Origin: Burkholderia sp. HI2500
Lineage (GTDB): Bacteria > Pseudomonadota > Gammaproteobacteria > Burkholderiales > Burkholderiaceae
Assembly (NCBI RefSeq): GCF_002223055.1
Contig: NZ_NKFL01000006.1
Span: 2,046,001 to 2,110,000 of the forward strand
Length of the DNA stretch: 64,000 nucleotides
Direction: 5' to 3'
Under the pieces are notes generated by a model. That model ran no database searches. It saw only the letters and a program-made list of their open reading frames with translations, and was not told the DNA's origin. Below are positions 8,201-16,006 of the stretch, piece by piece. The position numbers were made by a program, and so were the translations under genes. The first letter of the stretch is position 1, and each line of letters begins with the position of its first letter.

Positions 8201-9817
8201 TCACGCTCCGTCAAGCGCCTGCCGCACCCCGTCCCAATCCAGCCCGAATCGCGCCAGATACTTGCGCAGCCGGTCCGCATCGTTCGGCTGCTTCTTGCTC
8301 TGCCGCGACACCGCGAACAGCGTGCGTCCCGCCTCCGACAAGCTTGCCGACATGCGGCACACGTCCAGCACGCGTTCGAGCTGCGCACGGTCGAACAGGT
8401 CGAGTTCTTCCGCACGCGCACCGAACACCGCATCGACGCATGCATCGGACGCACCCGCGCCGCCCGGCGACGACCACGTGCGCGTCAGCCGTTCGACTTC
8501 CTGCTCGGCGAGCGCTTCGGTAATCCGCCCCGCATCGGCCAGCGTCGCCATCCGCGTGACCGACGCGGACAGCTCACGGAAGTTGCCGGCCCACGCCGCG
8601 CGCGGCGACGCAGCGAACGCGAGATAACGCCGCTTCGCCTCGACGTTGAACCGCACCTGCTCGCCCTGCTCGCGGCCGAAACGGTCGAGTTCGAATTCGA
8701 GGTTCGGCTCGATGTCCTCGCGCCGCTCGGCCAGCCCCGGCAGTTCGTACGTCCACAGGTTGATCCGCGCGTAGAGATCCTCGCGGAACGTGCCGGCCGC
8801 CACCATCTGCCGCAGGTCGCGGTGCGTGCCCGCGATCAGCTCGAAATCGCTGGTCGCCTCGACGTCCGCGCCGACCGGCAGGAAGCGCTTCTCCTCGATC
8901 GCCTTCAGCAGCATCGCCTGTTCGTCGAGCCCGAGTTCGCCGATCTCGTCGAGAAACAGCAGCCCGCCGTCCGCCGCGCGCAGCAGCCCGGCCCGCGCCG
9001 ACTGCGCGCCCGTGAACGCGCCCTTCACGTGACCGAACAGCGTCGACATCGCCGCGTCGCCGCGCAGCGTCGCGCAGTTGATCTCGATGAACGGCCCCGC
9101 GAGCCGATGGCGGCCGCGCTTCAGCTCGTACACGCGCTTCGCGAGAAACGACTTGCCGGCGCCCGTCGGCCCGACCAGCAGCATCGGCGCGCGCGAACGC
9201 ACGGCCACGCGCTCCAGTTGCTCGATCAGCGCGTTGAAGCGCGCGTTGCGCGTCGCGATGCCGGCCTTCAGGAACGACACCGTTTCGTCGCGTTCGCGCG
9301 TGAAGCGCTGCGCGATGCGGTTGTAGCGCGACAGGTCGAGATCGATCACCGACATCGTGCCGGGCCCGCTCGGTCCTTCGTCGGTCTTCTGCGGCGGCGC
9401 CGTCTGCGCGAGACGCGCAGGCAGGTAGCGCGCCTCCGCCAGCAGGAACCAGCAGATCTGCGCGACGTGCGTGCCCGTCGTGATGTGGATCAGGTAGTCC
9501 TCGCGGTCGAGATCGAACGGGTACGCGCGCGCGAAATCGTGCAGCGTGGCGTAGACCTCCTCGAAATCCCACGGATCGCGAATCTCCATCGGGATCAGCC
9601 GCACGTCGGTGTGCGGCGACACACGCTCGAGATCCTGCTTCACGCGGTTCGCGAGCCGCGCGTAGTTTGGCGAGTGCAACAGTTCGAGCCGGTCGATCGG
9701 CGTGTCGCGCTGCTCGCACAGCGAAATCGTCGGCCGCCAGTTGCGCCAGCGGCGCTGCGAGCCGCCGCCCTGGTCGAGCACGGTACCGAGAAAACCGATC
9801 GCAACAGTCTTTCGCAT
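8201..9817 (-). CDS. rtcR: RtcR, sigma-54-dependent activator of the RNA repair operon
   Basis: A 538-residue activator. Residues 1-180 form the RtcR regulatory (CARF-type) domain: VAIGFLGTVLDQG at the start and LIHITTGTHVAQICWFLLAE near residue 110. The AAA+ domain follows with Walker A GPTGAGKS, the sigma-54 contact loop GAFTGA and Walker B LLFLDEIGEL; a C-terminal Fis-like helix set ends the protein. In Salmonella, RtcR is known to switch on rtcBA after binding RNA ends from damaged tRNA. The start at 9817 gives the conserved N-terminus. It is divergent from the sigma-54 promoter at 9967, which fits control of the tRNA-like RNAs, slipin, RtcB and nucleotidyltransferase. Confidence 0.95.
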   Translation of the reverse strand: MRKTVAIGFLGTVLDQGGGSQRRWRNWRPTISLCEQRDTPIDRLELLHSPNYARLANRVKQDLERVSPHTDVRLIPMEIRDPWDFEEVYATLHDFARAYPFDLDREDYLIHITTGTHVAQICWFLLAEARYLPARLAQTAPPQKTDEGPSGPGTMSVIDLDLSRYNRIAQRFTRERDETVSFLKAGIATRNARFNALIEQLERVAVRSRAPMLLVGPTGAGKSFLAKRVYELKRGRHRLAGPFIEINCATLRGDAAMSTLFGHVKGAFTGAQSARAGLLRAADGGLLFLDEIGELGLDEQAMLLKAIEEKRFLPVGADVEATSDFELIAGTHRDLRQMVAAGTFREDLYARINLWTYELPGLAERREDIEPNLEFELDRFGREQGEQVRFNVEAKRRYLAFAASPRAAWAGNFRELSASVTRMATLADAGRITEALAEQEVERLTRTWSSPGGAGASDACVDAVFGARAEELDLFDRAQLERVLDVCRMSASLSEAGRTLFAVSRQSKKQPNDADRLRKYLARFGLDWDGVRQALDGA

Positions 9818-9839
9818 GTTTATCTCATAGGATAAGAAG

Positions 9840-9869
9840 CGATCCGATTGTATCGAATATTCCGGATCG
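9840..9869. promoter_or_regulatory. inverted repeat, candidate RtcR upstream activating site
   Basis: CGATCCG at 9840-9846 and CGGATCG at 9863-9869 form an inverted repeat with a 16-base spacer, about 100 bases upstream of the sigma-54 promoter, the usual distance for an enhancer bound by such an activator. Between them and the promoter, the AT-rich stretch 9906-9950 contains TCAA-N4-TTG (9927-9937), close to an IHF consensus. Binding is inferred. Confidence 0.45.
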
Positions 9870-9966
9870 AGCCACCATCGGAGATTCAAGCCTCACCTGC
9901 CGCTTGAAATAATTTTCCCTTTTACTTCAATGGCTTGAGATTTTTCTCGAGCATCGAGTCACCCGC

Positions 9967-9982
9967 TGGCACGCTCCTCGCT
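9967..9982 (+). promoter_or_regulatory. sigma-54 promoter of the RNA repair operon
   Basis: TGGCACG-N4-TCGCT matches the -24/-12 consensus (TGGCACG-N4-TTGCW) with one mismatch, and GG (9968-9969) and GC (9980-9981) are separated by exactly ten bases. The predicted start of transcription is about 9993, at the first base pair of the first tRNA-like element. The divergent rtcR gene encodes the matching activator. Confidence 0.85.
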
Positions 9983-9991
9983 AAATAGAAA

Positions 9992-10045
9992 GCGCCGGAT
10001 GTCCCGCTGGCCCACGAGTCAGGGTTCACAAAGCCCTGCTGGTGC
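9992..10045 (+). ncRNA. tRNA-like element 1 (acceptor stem plus T-arm-like hairpin)
   Basis: GCGCCGG at 9992-9998 pairs over seven positions (two G-U) with CTGGTGC at 10039-10045. Directly inside the 3' strand lies a T-arm-like hairpin, CAGGG (10020-10024) with CCCTG (10034-10038), whose loop begins TTCA. The arrangement copies the acceptor/T-arm half of a tRNA, without a clear D or anticodon arm. It begins at the predicted transcription start of the sigma-54 promoter. The bases after the stem are G-CCG, close to a discriminator-CCA end. Confidence 0.5.
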
Positions 10046-10106
10046 GCCGCCGCCGAACCTCGTTCGTCGCGGCAGCGCATGTCGCCATGGGCAGACGAAG
10101 GCAAAC

Positions 10107-10151
10107 GGGCGCGTACTGGAACTTCGCCCGGGTTCGAGTCCCAGGGCGCCC
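10107..10151 (+). ncRNA. tRNA-like element 2 (minihelix)
   Basis: GGGCGC at 10107-10112 pairs with GCGCCC at 10146-10151 as an acceptor-like stem. Next to it, GGG-TTCGAGT-CCC (10130-10142) is a T-arm with the standard seven-base TTCGANT loop; four of five T-stem pairs form. About 14 bases replace the rest of a tRNA. An alternative hairpin (GGGCG 10107-10111 with CGCCC 10125-10129) competes with the acceptor stem. The stem is followed by T-CCG. Confidence 0.5.
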
Positions 10152-10154
10152 TCC

Positions 10155-10223
10155 GTTCGGAAGCTCATAGGTAGAGCAGCCGGCGCAAGCCGGTGTGTAG
10201 CGGGTTCGAATCCCGCTCGAACA
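10155..10223 (+). ncRNA. tRNA-like element 3 with full cloverleaf but no anticodon
   Basis: GTTCGG (10155-10160) pairs with TCGAAC (10217-10222). The D-arm is GCTC (10163-10166), loop ATAGGTA, GAGC (10174-10177), keeping the GG of a D-loop. The T-arm is GCGGG-TTCGAAT-CCCGC (10200-10216), perfect. The anticodon arm is replaced by CCGGC-GCAA-GCCGG (10180-10193), a GNRA tetraloop, so it cannot decode. This is a tRNA mimic, comparable with the tRNA-like domain known in bacterial Y RNAs encoded beside rtcBA in Salmonella. Three bases separate it from element 2. It is not a decayed tRNA in the ordinary sense, because the stems are intact and the loop is replaced cleanly. Confidence 0.7.
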
Positions 10224-10285
10224 CTGTCCGCAAGGACAGTCTCTTGATAGAAGCAGTACCCGCCGGTGCGGGCCGCAAGGCCCGC
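10224..10285 (+). ncRNA. two GCAA-tetraloop hairpins downstream of the tRNA-like array
   Basis: CTGTCC-GCAA-GGACAG (10224-10239) is a six-pair hairpin that follows element 3 directly. GCGGGCC-GCAA-GGCCCGC (10268-10285) is a seven-pair hairpin with the same loop. With the anticodon-arm replacement in element 3 this makes three GCAA loops within about 100 bases. No T-run follows, so they do not look like intrinsic terminators. They may be processing or protein-binding sites in the leader before slipin. Confidence 0.55.
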
Positions 10286-10482
10286 CGCGCGTCGGACCGG
10301 TTGCGGATCCGCGCGATCGGCCGGACGGCCGCACGGCCCGCGCGAACGTGCACGACGACGCGATGCAGGATGCGTCGCCGTGCACGTCGACGCCGGGCCA
10401 GCGCGCCGCCCGCCCGGTTGCGTCGCCCCGCGATCCGCACGATGCGTGTCACCCGGCGGTCATTGAAGAAAAGGACAAGAAT

Positions 10483-11622
10483 ATGTGGATGCGACATGTT
10501 GTGAAAAAGAACGAACGCGCGCTGCTGATGAACGAGGGCGATTTCGTGAAGGTGCTGGAACCGGGCGTGTTCAAGGCCTTCGATCCGTTCAAGCGCCTGT
10601 CGGTGCAGACCGCGCGCCTCGACGCGCCGCTCGCCGATGCGGCACTGGCCGATTACCTGCGTCACGACGCGCCGGACGTGCTCGCGCAGCACTTCGTCGC
10701 GATGGACCTCGCCGACGATGAAGCGGGCCTGCGCTACGAAGACGACGTGCTCGTCGAGATCCTGGCGCCGGGCACGCGCCGGCTGTACTGGCGCGGCCTG
10801 ACCGCGCACCGCCTCGAACGCGTCGATCTCGCGCAGGACAGCCTGCTGCCGGCCGCGCTCGTGAAGCGCATCGCGCAACCGGCGCTGCGTGCACGCGGCG
10901 TGGCGGGCCTGACGGGCGTGCTGCTGGCGCAGGTGCCGGCGTACCACGTCGGCGTGCTGAAGATCGACGGCAAGATCGAGCGGTTGCTGGACGCGGGCGT
11001 AGCGGCGTTCTGGCGCTTCAACCGCGACGTCGCGGTCGAGCTCGTCGACCTGCGTTTGCAGGCGATCGAAGTCGGCGGACAGGAAATCCTGACGCGCGAC
11101 AAGGTCGCGCTGCGGCTGAACCTGTCGGCGACGTGGTGCTATGCGGACGTGCTGCACGCGTTCGGCCAGCTGCAGAAGCCGGTCGAGCACCTGTATCGCG
11201 AGCTGCAGTTCGCACTGCGATCGGCCGTCGGCACGCGCTCGCTCGACGAACTGCTGGAAGACAAGCAGTCGATCGACGACGTCGTGATCACGCAGGTGCG
11301 TGCCCGTCTCGAGCATTCCGGCGTGGACGTGCGCAGCGTCGGCGTGAAGGATATCGTGCTGCCGGGCGACATGAAGACGATCCTCGCGCAGGTGGTCGAA
11401 GCGGAGAAATCCGCGCAGGCGAACGTGATTCGCCGCCGCGAGGAAACGGCGGCCACGCGTTCGCTGTTGAACACCGCGAAGGTGATGGAAGAAAACCCGA
11501 CCGCGCTGCGGCTCAAGGAGCTGGAAACGCTCGAGCGCGTCGCGGAACGGATCGACCGCATCTCGGTGTTCGGCGGTCTCGACCAGGTGCTGAACGGACT
11601 CGTCAGCATCAAGGGCGCGTAA
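10483..11622 (+). CDS. slipin/SPFH (Band 7) family protein of the RNA repair operon
   Basis: A 379-residue SPFH-domain protein. It opens MWMRHVVKKNERALLMNEGDF, has the Band-7 core EILTRDKVALRLNLSATWCYADV near residue 205, a helical RELQFALRSAVGTRSLDELLED, GVKDIVLPGDMKTILAQVVEAE, and a coiled-coil tail from about residue 310. There is no hydrophobic N-terminal anchor, unlike classic slipins. The ATG at 10483 follows AAGGA. Slipin-type genes beside rtcB are known from comparative genomics of RNA repair loci; their role is not settled and could be scaffolding or membrane association. It is the first protein gene on the sigma-54 transcript. Confidence 0.85.
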   Translation: MWMRHVVKKNERALLMNEGDFVKVLEPGVFKAFDPFKRLSVQTARLDAPLADAALADYLRHDAPDVLAQHFVAMDLADDEAGLRYEDDVLVEILAPGTRRLYWRGLTAHRLERVDLAQDSLLPAALVKRIAQPALRARGVAGLTGVLLAQVPAYHVGVLKIDGKIERLLDAGVAAFWRFNRDVAVELVDLRLQAIEVGGQEILTRDKVALRLNLSATWCYADVLHAFGQLQKPVEHLYRELQFALRSAVGTRSLDELLEDKQSIDDVVITQVRARLEHSGVDVRSVGVKDIVLPGDMKTILAQVVEAEKSAQANVIRRREETAATRSLLNTAKVMEENPTALRLKELETLERVAERIDRISVFGGLDQVLNGLVSIKGA

Positions 11623-11684
11623 TGAATGGACAGGCACGGCGCACACGCGCCGTGCCTCATGAACAAAGCAGCAAGGTGATGAAC

Positions 11685-12908
11685 ATGAGTGAAATGGATT
11701 ATCAGGTCATGGAACTGGCGAACGGCAAGCCGGTGAAGATGTGGACGCAAGGCGTGGCCGTTGAAGACGAGGCGCGCGCCCAACTGCGCAACACCGCGCA
11801 GATGCCGTTCATCTTCAGCCACGTCGCGGTGATGCCCGACGTCCACCTCGGCAAGGGCTCGACGATCGGCAGCGTGATCCCGACGAAGGGCGCGATCATT
11901 CCGGCCGCGGTCGGCGTCGACATCGGCTGCGGGATGATGGCCGCGCGCACGACGCTGACGGCGTCCGACCTGCCGGATTCGCTGGCGGGGCTGCGCAGCG
12001 CGATCGAACGCGCGGTGCCGCACGGCCGCGCGCCGGGCCGCCGCGATCCGGGCGCGTGGGGCGACCGCACGCCGGCCGCCGTGACCGAATCGTGGAAGGC
12101 GCTGCAACCGGGCTTCCAGCGGATCGTCGACAAGTATCCGAAGCTGGAAAAGACGAACCACTACGCGCATCTCGGCACGCTCGGCACCGGCAACCACTTC
12201 ATCGAAGTGTGCGTCGACGAAGCGGACCACGTGTGGTTCATGCTGCACAGCGGCTCGCGCGGCGTCGGCAATGCGATCGGCAGCCTGTTCATCGAACTCG
12301 CACAGGCCGACATGCGGCAGCACATCGCGAACCTGCCGGATCGCAACCTCGCGTATTTCACCGAGGGCAGCCGGCACTTCGACGACTACGTCGAAGCGGT
12401 CGGCTGGGCGCAGGACTACGCGCGCCGCAACCGGCAGGCGATGATGGACGCAGTAATCGGTGCAGCACGCGGCGTGATCGCCAAGCCGTTCGCGGTCGAC
12501 GAACACGCGGTGAACTGCCACCACAACTACGTGCAGCGCGAACGCCACTTCGGCGAAGACGTGCTCGTGACGCGCAAGGGTGCGGTGTCGGCGCAGAAGG
12601 GGCAGCTCGGGATCATTCCGGGCTCGATGGGGGCGAAGAGCTTCATCGTGCGCGGGCTCGGCAACCCGGACAGCTTCTGTTCGTGCAGCCACGGCGCGGG
12701 CCGGACGATGAGCCGCACCGAAGCGAAGCGCCGCTTCACCGTCGACGACCAGGTGAAGGCAACCCAGGGCGTCGAATGCCGGAAGGACTCGGGCGTCGTC
12801 GACGAAATCCCGATGGCCTACAAGGACATCGACGCGGTGATGGCGGCCCAGCGCAGCCTCGTCGAAGTGGTGCATACGCTGCGCCAGGTGGTGTGCGTGA
12901 AAGGATAG
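11685..12908 (+). CDS. rtcB: RtcB, GTP/Mn-dependent RNA 3'-phosphate (2',3'-cyclic phosphate)-5'-OH ligase
   Basis: A 407-residue RtcB of the usual length. Seen in order: MPDVHLGKGSTIGSVIPT, the metal-binding GVDIGCGMMA with its cysteine, GTGNHFIEV, FMLHSGSRGVGN, HNYVQRERHFG, GSMGAKSFIVRGLG and SHGAGRTMSR, which contains the guanylylated histidine. The enzyme joins RNA halves with 2',3'-cyclic phosphate and 5'-OH ends, such as cleaved tRNAs. The start at 11685 has AAGG at suitable spacing; 11679 is an in-frame alternative. It lies about 60 bases after slipin. No rtcA cyclase is in the operon; the next gene is a nucleotidyltransferase. Confidence 0.97.
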   Translation: MSEMDYQVMELANGKPVKMWTQGVAVEDEARAQLRNTAQMPFIFSHVAVMPDVHLGKGSTIGSVIPTKGAIIPAAVGVDIGCGMMAARTTLTASDLPDSLAGLRSAIERAVPHGRAPGRRDPGAWGDRTPAAVTESWKALQPGFQRIVDKYPKLEKTNHYAHLGTLGTGNHFIEVCVDEADHVWFMLHSGSRGVGNAIGSLFIELAQADMRQHIANLPDRNLAYFTEGSRHFDDYVEAVGWAQDYARRNRQAMMDAVIGAARGVIAKPFAVDEHAVNCHHNYVQRERHFGEDVLVTRKGAVSAQKGQLGIIPGSMGAKSFIVRGLGNPDSFCSCSHGAGRTMSRTEAKRRFTVDDQVKATQGVECRKDSGVVDEIPMAYKDIDAVMAAQRSLVEVVHTLRQVVCVKG

Positions 12909-12963
12909 CGCGGTGCGCGGCCGATGGCCGGCGGCCGCGCACCACGAAAGGGAAACGACAACA

Positions 12964-13776
12964 ATGAAAACGGAAAAAATGACGACCGTGCGCAGCGCGC
13001 ATCCGGTCGATCCGACCGTGCGGGCGCGTGTGATGGCGGAGCTCGCGGAAGTCGAGCGCCGCCACGACGTGAGCGTGCTGTTCGCGTGCGAATCGGGCAG
13101 CCGCGGCTGGGGGTTCGCATCGCCGGACAGCGACTACGACGTGCGCTTCGTGTACGCGCACCGGCGCGACTGGTACCTGAGCGTCGAGCCGCAACGCGAC
13201 GTGATCGAACGGCCGCTCGACGACGAGCTCGACGTCAGCGGCTGGGAGTTGCGCAAGGCACTGCAACTGCTGCGCCGCTCGAACCCGACGCTGCTCGAAT
13301 GGCTCGACTCGCCCGTCGTGTATCGCGAAGACGCGCGCTGGGCGCCGCGGCTCAGGTCGCTCGCGTCGGCGTTCTTCTCGCCGGTGCGCGGGCGTCACCA
13401 CTACCTCGCGATGGCGAAGAAGAACTTTCGCGGCTATCTGCAAGGCGACACGGTGCGTTACAAGAAGTACCTGTACGTGCTGCGGCCGCTGCTCGCGGTG
13501 CGCTGGATCGACATGGGGCTCGGGATGCCGCCGATGCGCTTCGTGGATCTCGTCGACGGCACCGTGCACGAGCCGGCGGTGCGCGCGGAACTCGACGCCT
13601 TGCTCGCGCTGAAGATGAGCGCGAACGAAAGCGAGTACGGGCCGCGCCGGCCGGCGATCCACGCGCTCGTCGAGACGATGCTCGCCGATGCCGAACACGA
13701 TCGCGAATACAAGCGGCCGTGGGGCGACGTGGCGATGCTCGATGCGTTCCTGCGCGACGTGGTCGACGGTCGATGA
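12964..13776 (+). CDS. polymerase-beta-fold nucleotidyltransferase (COG3541/YcgL-like) of the RNA repair operon
   Basis: A 270-residue protein with the minimal nucleotidyltransferase signature: ACESGSRGWGFASPDSDYDV (from about residue 38) contains the GS motif and the metal-binding DxD. The region after it (LRKALQLLRRSNPTLLEWL, LAMAKKNFRGYLQGD, YKKYLYVLRPLLAVRWI) is the helical part typical of COG3541. Homologues are known next to rtcB in predicted RNA repair operons and may add nucleotides to RNA ends. The start at 12964 follows a purine-rich GGGAAA site. It is the last gene before the terminator at 13783. A tRNA-end or tRNA-mimic substrate is inference. Confidence 0.85.
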   Translation: MKTEKMTTVRSAHPVDPTVRARVMAELAEVERRHDVSVLFACESGSRGWGFASPDSDYDVRFVYAHRRDWYLSVEPQRDVIERPLDDELDVSGWELRKALQLLRRSNPTLLEWLDSPVVYREDARWAPRLRSLASAFFSPVRGRHHYLAMAKKNFRGYLQGDTVRYKKYLYVLRPLLAVRWIDMGLGMPPMRFVDLVDGTVHEPAVRAELDALLALKMSANESEYGPRRPAIHALVETMLADAEHDREYKRPWGDVAMLDAFLRDVVDGR

Positions 13777-13782
13777 AAAGTG

Positions 13783-13816
13783 AACGGCGCGATGCCTTCG
13801 GGTGTCGCGCCGTTTT
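13783..13816 (+). terminator. intrinsic terminator of the RNA repair operon
   Basis: AACGGCGCGA (13783-13792) pairs perfectly with TCGCGCCGTT (13805-13814) around a 12-base loop, followed by TTTT. It begins seven bases after the nucleotidyltransferase stop codon. Confidence 0.8.
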
Positions 13817-14035
13817 CCGCATCCGCACTCGTCCGATCAATGCAGGCCCGCAATGAACGTGCCCGCACGTTACGCGTCGCCGTCGCGATTGCAGCCCATT
13901 GCGGCGGTATACTCGATGCCGTTCGCCAAAGCGCGCCGCCGCATGCGCCGCAGCCTTCGACCTGCCCCGCTTGCTGACGATGCGCTTGCAGCCCGACGTC
14001 TTCCGCCCGCCCATCCACAGTCGATACGAACCGTC

Positions 14036-15196
14036 ATGTCGCACCGCCTTTCGCTCGCCATCGCCGCCCTCCTCGCCGTTTCCCCGATCGTTGCCCAGGC
14101 TCGCCCGCTCGCGCGGCCGCCGGTCGAGCGCGATTTCAAGAACTGGTCAGTCGTCTGCGACAACGGCAACCGCTGCATTGCCGAAAGCCACGCCGACGAT
14201 ATCGACGACGCCCGCGCCCGCCTCATCCTGCGCGTGACGCGCGATGCCGGCCCCGATGCTCAAGCATCGCTCGACCTCTACGCGACAGTGCCGCTGGACC
14301 TGCGCACCGCACGCGTCGACGGCCGGCCGTTCGATGCGGCTCCCGCACAATGGCAGGCGTCCGGCGACAAGAATGACGACGCGCCCTCGTACTGGACGCG
14401 TGCCCGGATGCGGACCAGCGATCCGGCAACGGTTGCCGCCTGGCTCGCCGCGACGCGCAACGGGCAACTGCTGAGCTTCGGCGATCCCGCGTCGGCCCGT
14501 GCCGCCCGCACGCCGCTGTCGGGATTGAGCGCCGCGCTGCTGCTGATCGACGACACGCAGGGCCGCGTCGGCACGGTCACGGCGCTGCTGCGCCCCGGCA
14601 CCCGGCCCGCGTCGTCGGTGCCGGCCGCACCGGTACTCCCGCCCGCCGTCGTGCCGGCGCCGCTGCCGGCCGCCGCCGTGTCGGCCGCCGAACAGGGCCC
14701 GCTCGTCGACGCGGTGCTCGCGAAATTCGGCAGCGACGTGAAGCAATGTGCGGCCGACGTCGAAGACGAAATGTCCGCCAGCGATCGCAGGAAGGCGTCG
14801 TCCGCCTTCGCGATCTCCGCCGACGAGGCGCTCGTCTCGATTCCGTGCCAGACCAGCAGCCTGTATAACCACACCGGCCTGTGGTATCGCGTGCGACGGA
14901 CGGCACCGTTCATGCCGACGGCGATGAATTTCGGCGAGAACGCGAATGCGGGACTCGATTCGGCATCCTTCGCGAACGAACTGACCGACGCCGGCTACGC
15001 GACGATCGGCGCGATGCTGTCGAGCAAGGTCAGGCTGCGCAGTGCCGGCGATTGCGGCTCGACCGCAACGTGGATCTTCGACGGCCGGCACTTCGTGCTC
15101 AGCGATATCGCCACGCACGGCACGTGCAACGGCCTGTTCGACGATCAGTGGCCACGCCTGTATCGACGGGCCGATGCGGCAGCCAGCCCGCGCTGA
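14036..15196 (+). CDS. DUF1176 periplasmic protein
   Basis: A 386-residue secreted protein. Residues 1-22 form a signal peptide (LSLAIAALLAVSPIVAQA). The mature part matches DUF1176: FKNWSVVCDNGNRCIAES near the start and, at the C-terminus, GDCGSTATWIFDGRHFVLSD. A Pro/Ala-rich linker lies near residue 205. Conserved cysteines suggest disulfides in the periplasm. The ATG at 14036 is preferred because it begins the signal peptide; the upstream extension is not protein-like. Function unknown. It converges on the O-methyltransferase. Confidence 0.8.
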   Translation: MSHRLSLAIAALLAVSPIVAQARPLARPPVERDFKNWSVVCDNGNRCIAESHADDIDDARARLILRVTRDAGPDAQASLDLYATVPLDLRTARVDGRPFDAAPAQWQASGDKNDDAPSYWTRARMRTSDPATVAAWLAATRNGQLLSFGDPASARAARTPLSGLSAALLLIDDTQGRVGTVTALLRPGTRPASSVPAAPVLPPAVVPAPLPAAAVSAAEQGPLVDAVLAKFGSDVKQCAADVEDEMSASDRRKASSAFAISADEALVSIPCQTSSLYNHTGLWYRVRRTAPFMPTAMNFGENANAGLDSASFANELTDAGYATIGAMLSSKVRLRSAGDCGSTATWIFDGRHFVLSDIATHGTCNGLFDDQWPRLYRRADAAASPR

Positions 15197-15205
15197 CGCA
15201 CCACG

Positions 15206-15874
15206 TCACGCGCCGACGATCGAGATCGAGAACCCGTCCCAGCCCTTCTGCCCGACCGTCTGCACGGCCGTGGTCGTGACGTTCGGGGCCGCCGCGAGAC
15301 GCGCGAACCCGTCGCGCACGCCGACCACGTCGGGTTCGTGATTGTCCGGATCGGCCACGCGCCCGCCGCGCACGACGTTGTCGACGACGATCACCGTGCC
15401 GGGCCGCGACAGCTTCAGCGCCGCGTCGAGATAGACCGGGTTGTTGTCCTTGTCGGCATCGATGAAGATGAAATCGAACGGCGCTTCGCCCGCGCCGATG
15501 AGCCGCGCGAGGCTGTCCTTCGCGCTGCCGACCACCACCGTCACGACTTCCGCGAACCCGGCACGCGCGATGTTCTGCGTCGCGACCTTCGCATGCTCCG
15601 GATTCAGTTCGAGCGTCACGAGCGCGCCGCCCGGCGGCAACGCGCGCGCGAGCCAGATCGTGCTGTAGCCGCCGAGCGTGCCGACCTCGAGAATCCGCCG
15701 TGCGCCGCGGATCGTCGCGAGCAGTTGCAGCAGCTTGCCCTGGTTCGGCGCGACGTTGATCGCGGGCAGCCCCGCGGCGTCGCTCGCCGCGAGCGCGGCG
15801 TCGAGCACGTCGTCGGACGGCACGAGCGTCGCGGAGAAATACGCATCCACCTGGTTCCAATGATCCTGATTCAT
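15206..15874 (-). CDS. O-methyltransferase, COMT/CCoAOMT-like (family 3)
   Basis: A 222-residue SAM-dependent O-methyltransferase. ILEVGTLGGYSTIWLARALP is motif I, ALVTLELNPEHAKVA binds the SAM ribose, and FDFIFIDADKDNNPVYLDAAL is the metal-associated motif of the cation-dependent family; VIVVDNVVRGGRV follows. These enzymes methylate catechol-type hydroxyls, and the substrate here is unknown. The start at 15874 gives normal length. It is divergent from metY. Confidence 0.87.
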   Translation of the reverse strand: MNQDHWNQVDAYFSATLVPSDDVLDAALAASDAAGLPAINVAPNQGKLLQLLATIRGARRILEVGTLGGYSTIWLARALPPGGALVTLELNPEHAKVATQNIARAGFAEVVTVVVGSAKDSLARLIGAGEAPFDFIFIDADKDNNPVYLDAALKLSRPGTVIVVDNVVRGGRVADPDNHEPDVVGVRDGFARLAAAPNVTTTAVQTVGQKGWDGFSISIVGA

Positions 15875-16006
15875 CGAGCGCCCCTTGTTTGCGGAACAGG
15901 CATTTTATGCGCCGCCCTGCCATAAGCAACAAACCATTCGTTCTAAGGACAGTTGCGCACGTGCTCCTATAATCGCTCGACCACCACAACAACAGACGGA
16001 GCACCC

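Noticed and set aside
10155..10223. Calling element 3 an ordinary tRNA gene
   Set aside because: The anticodon arm ends in a four-base GCAA loop and there is no anticodon; the acceptor stem has six pairs. A decoding tRNA is not possible.
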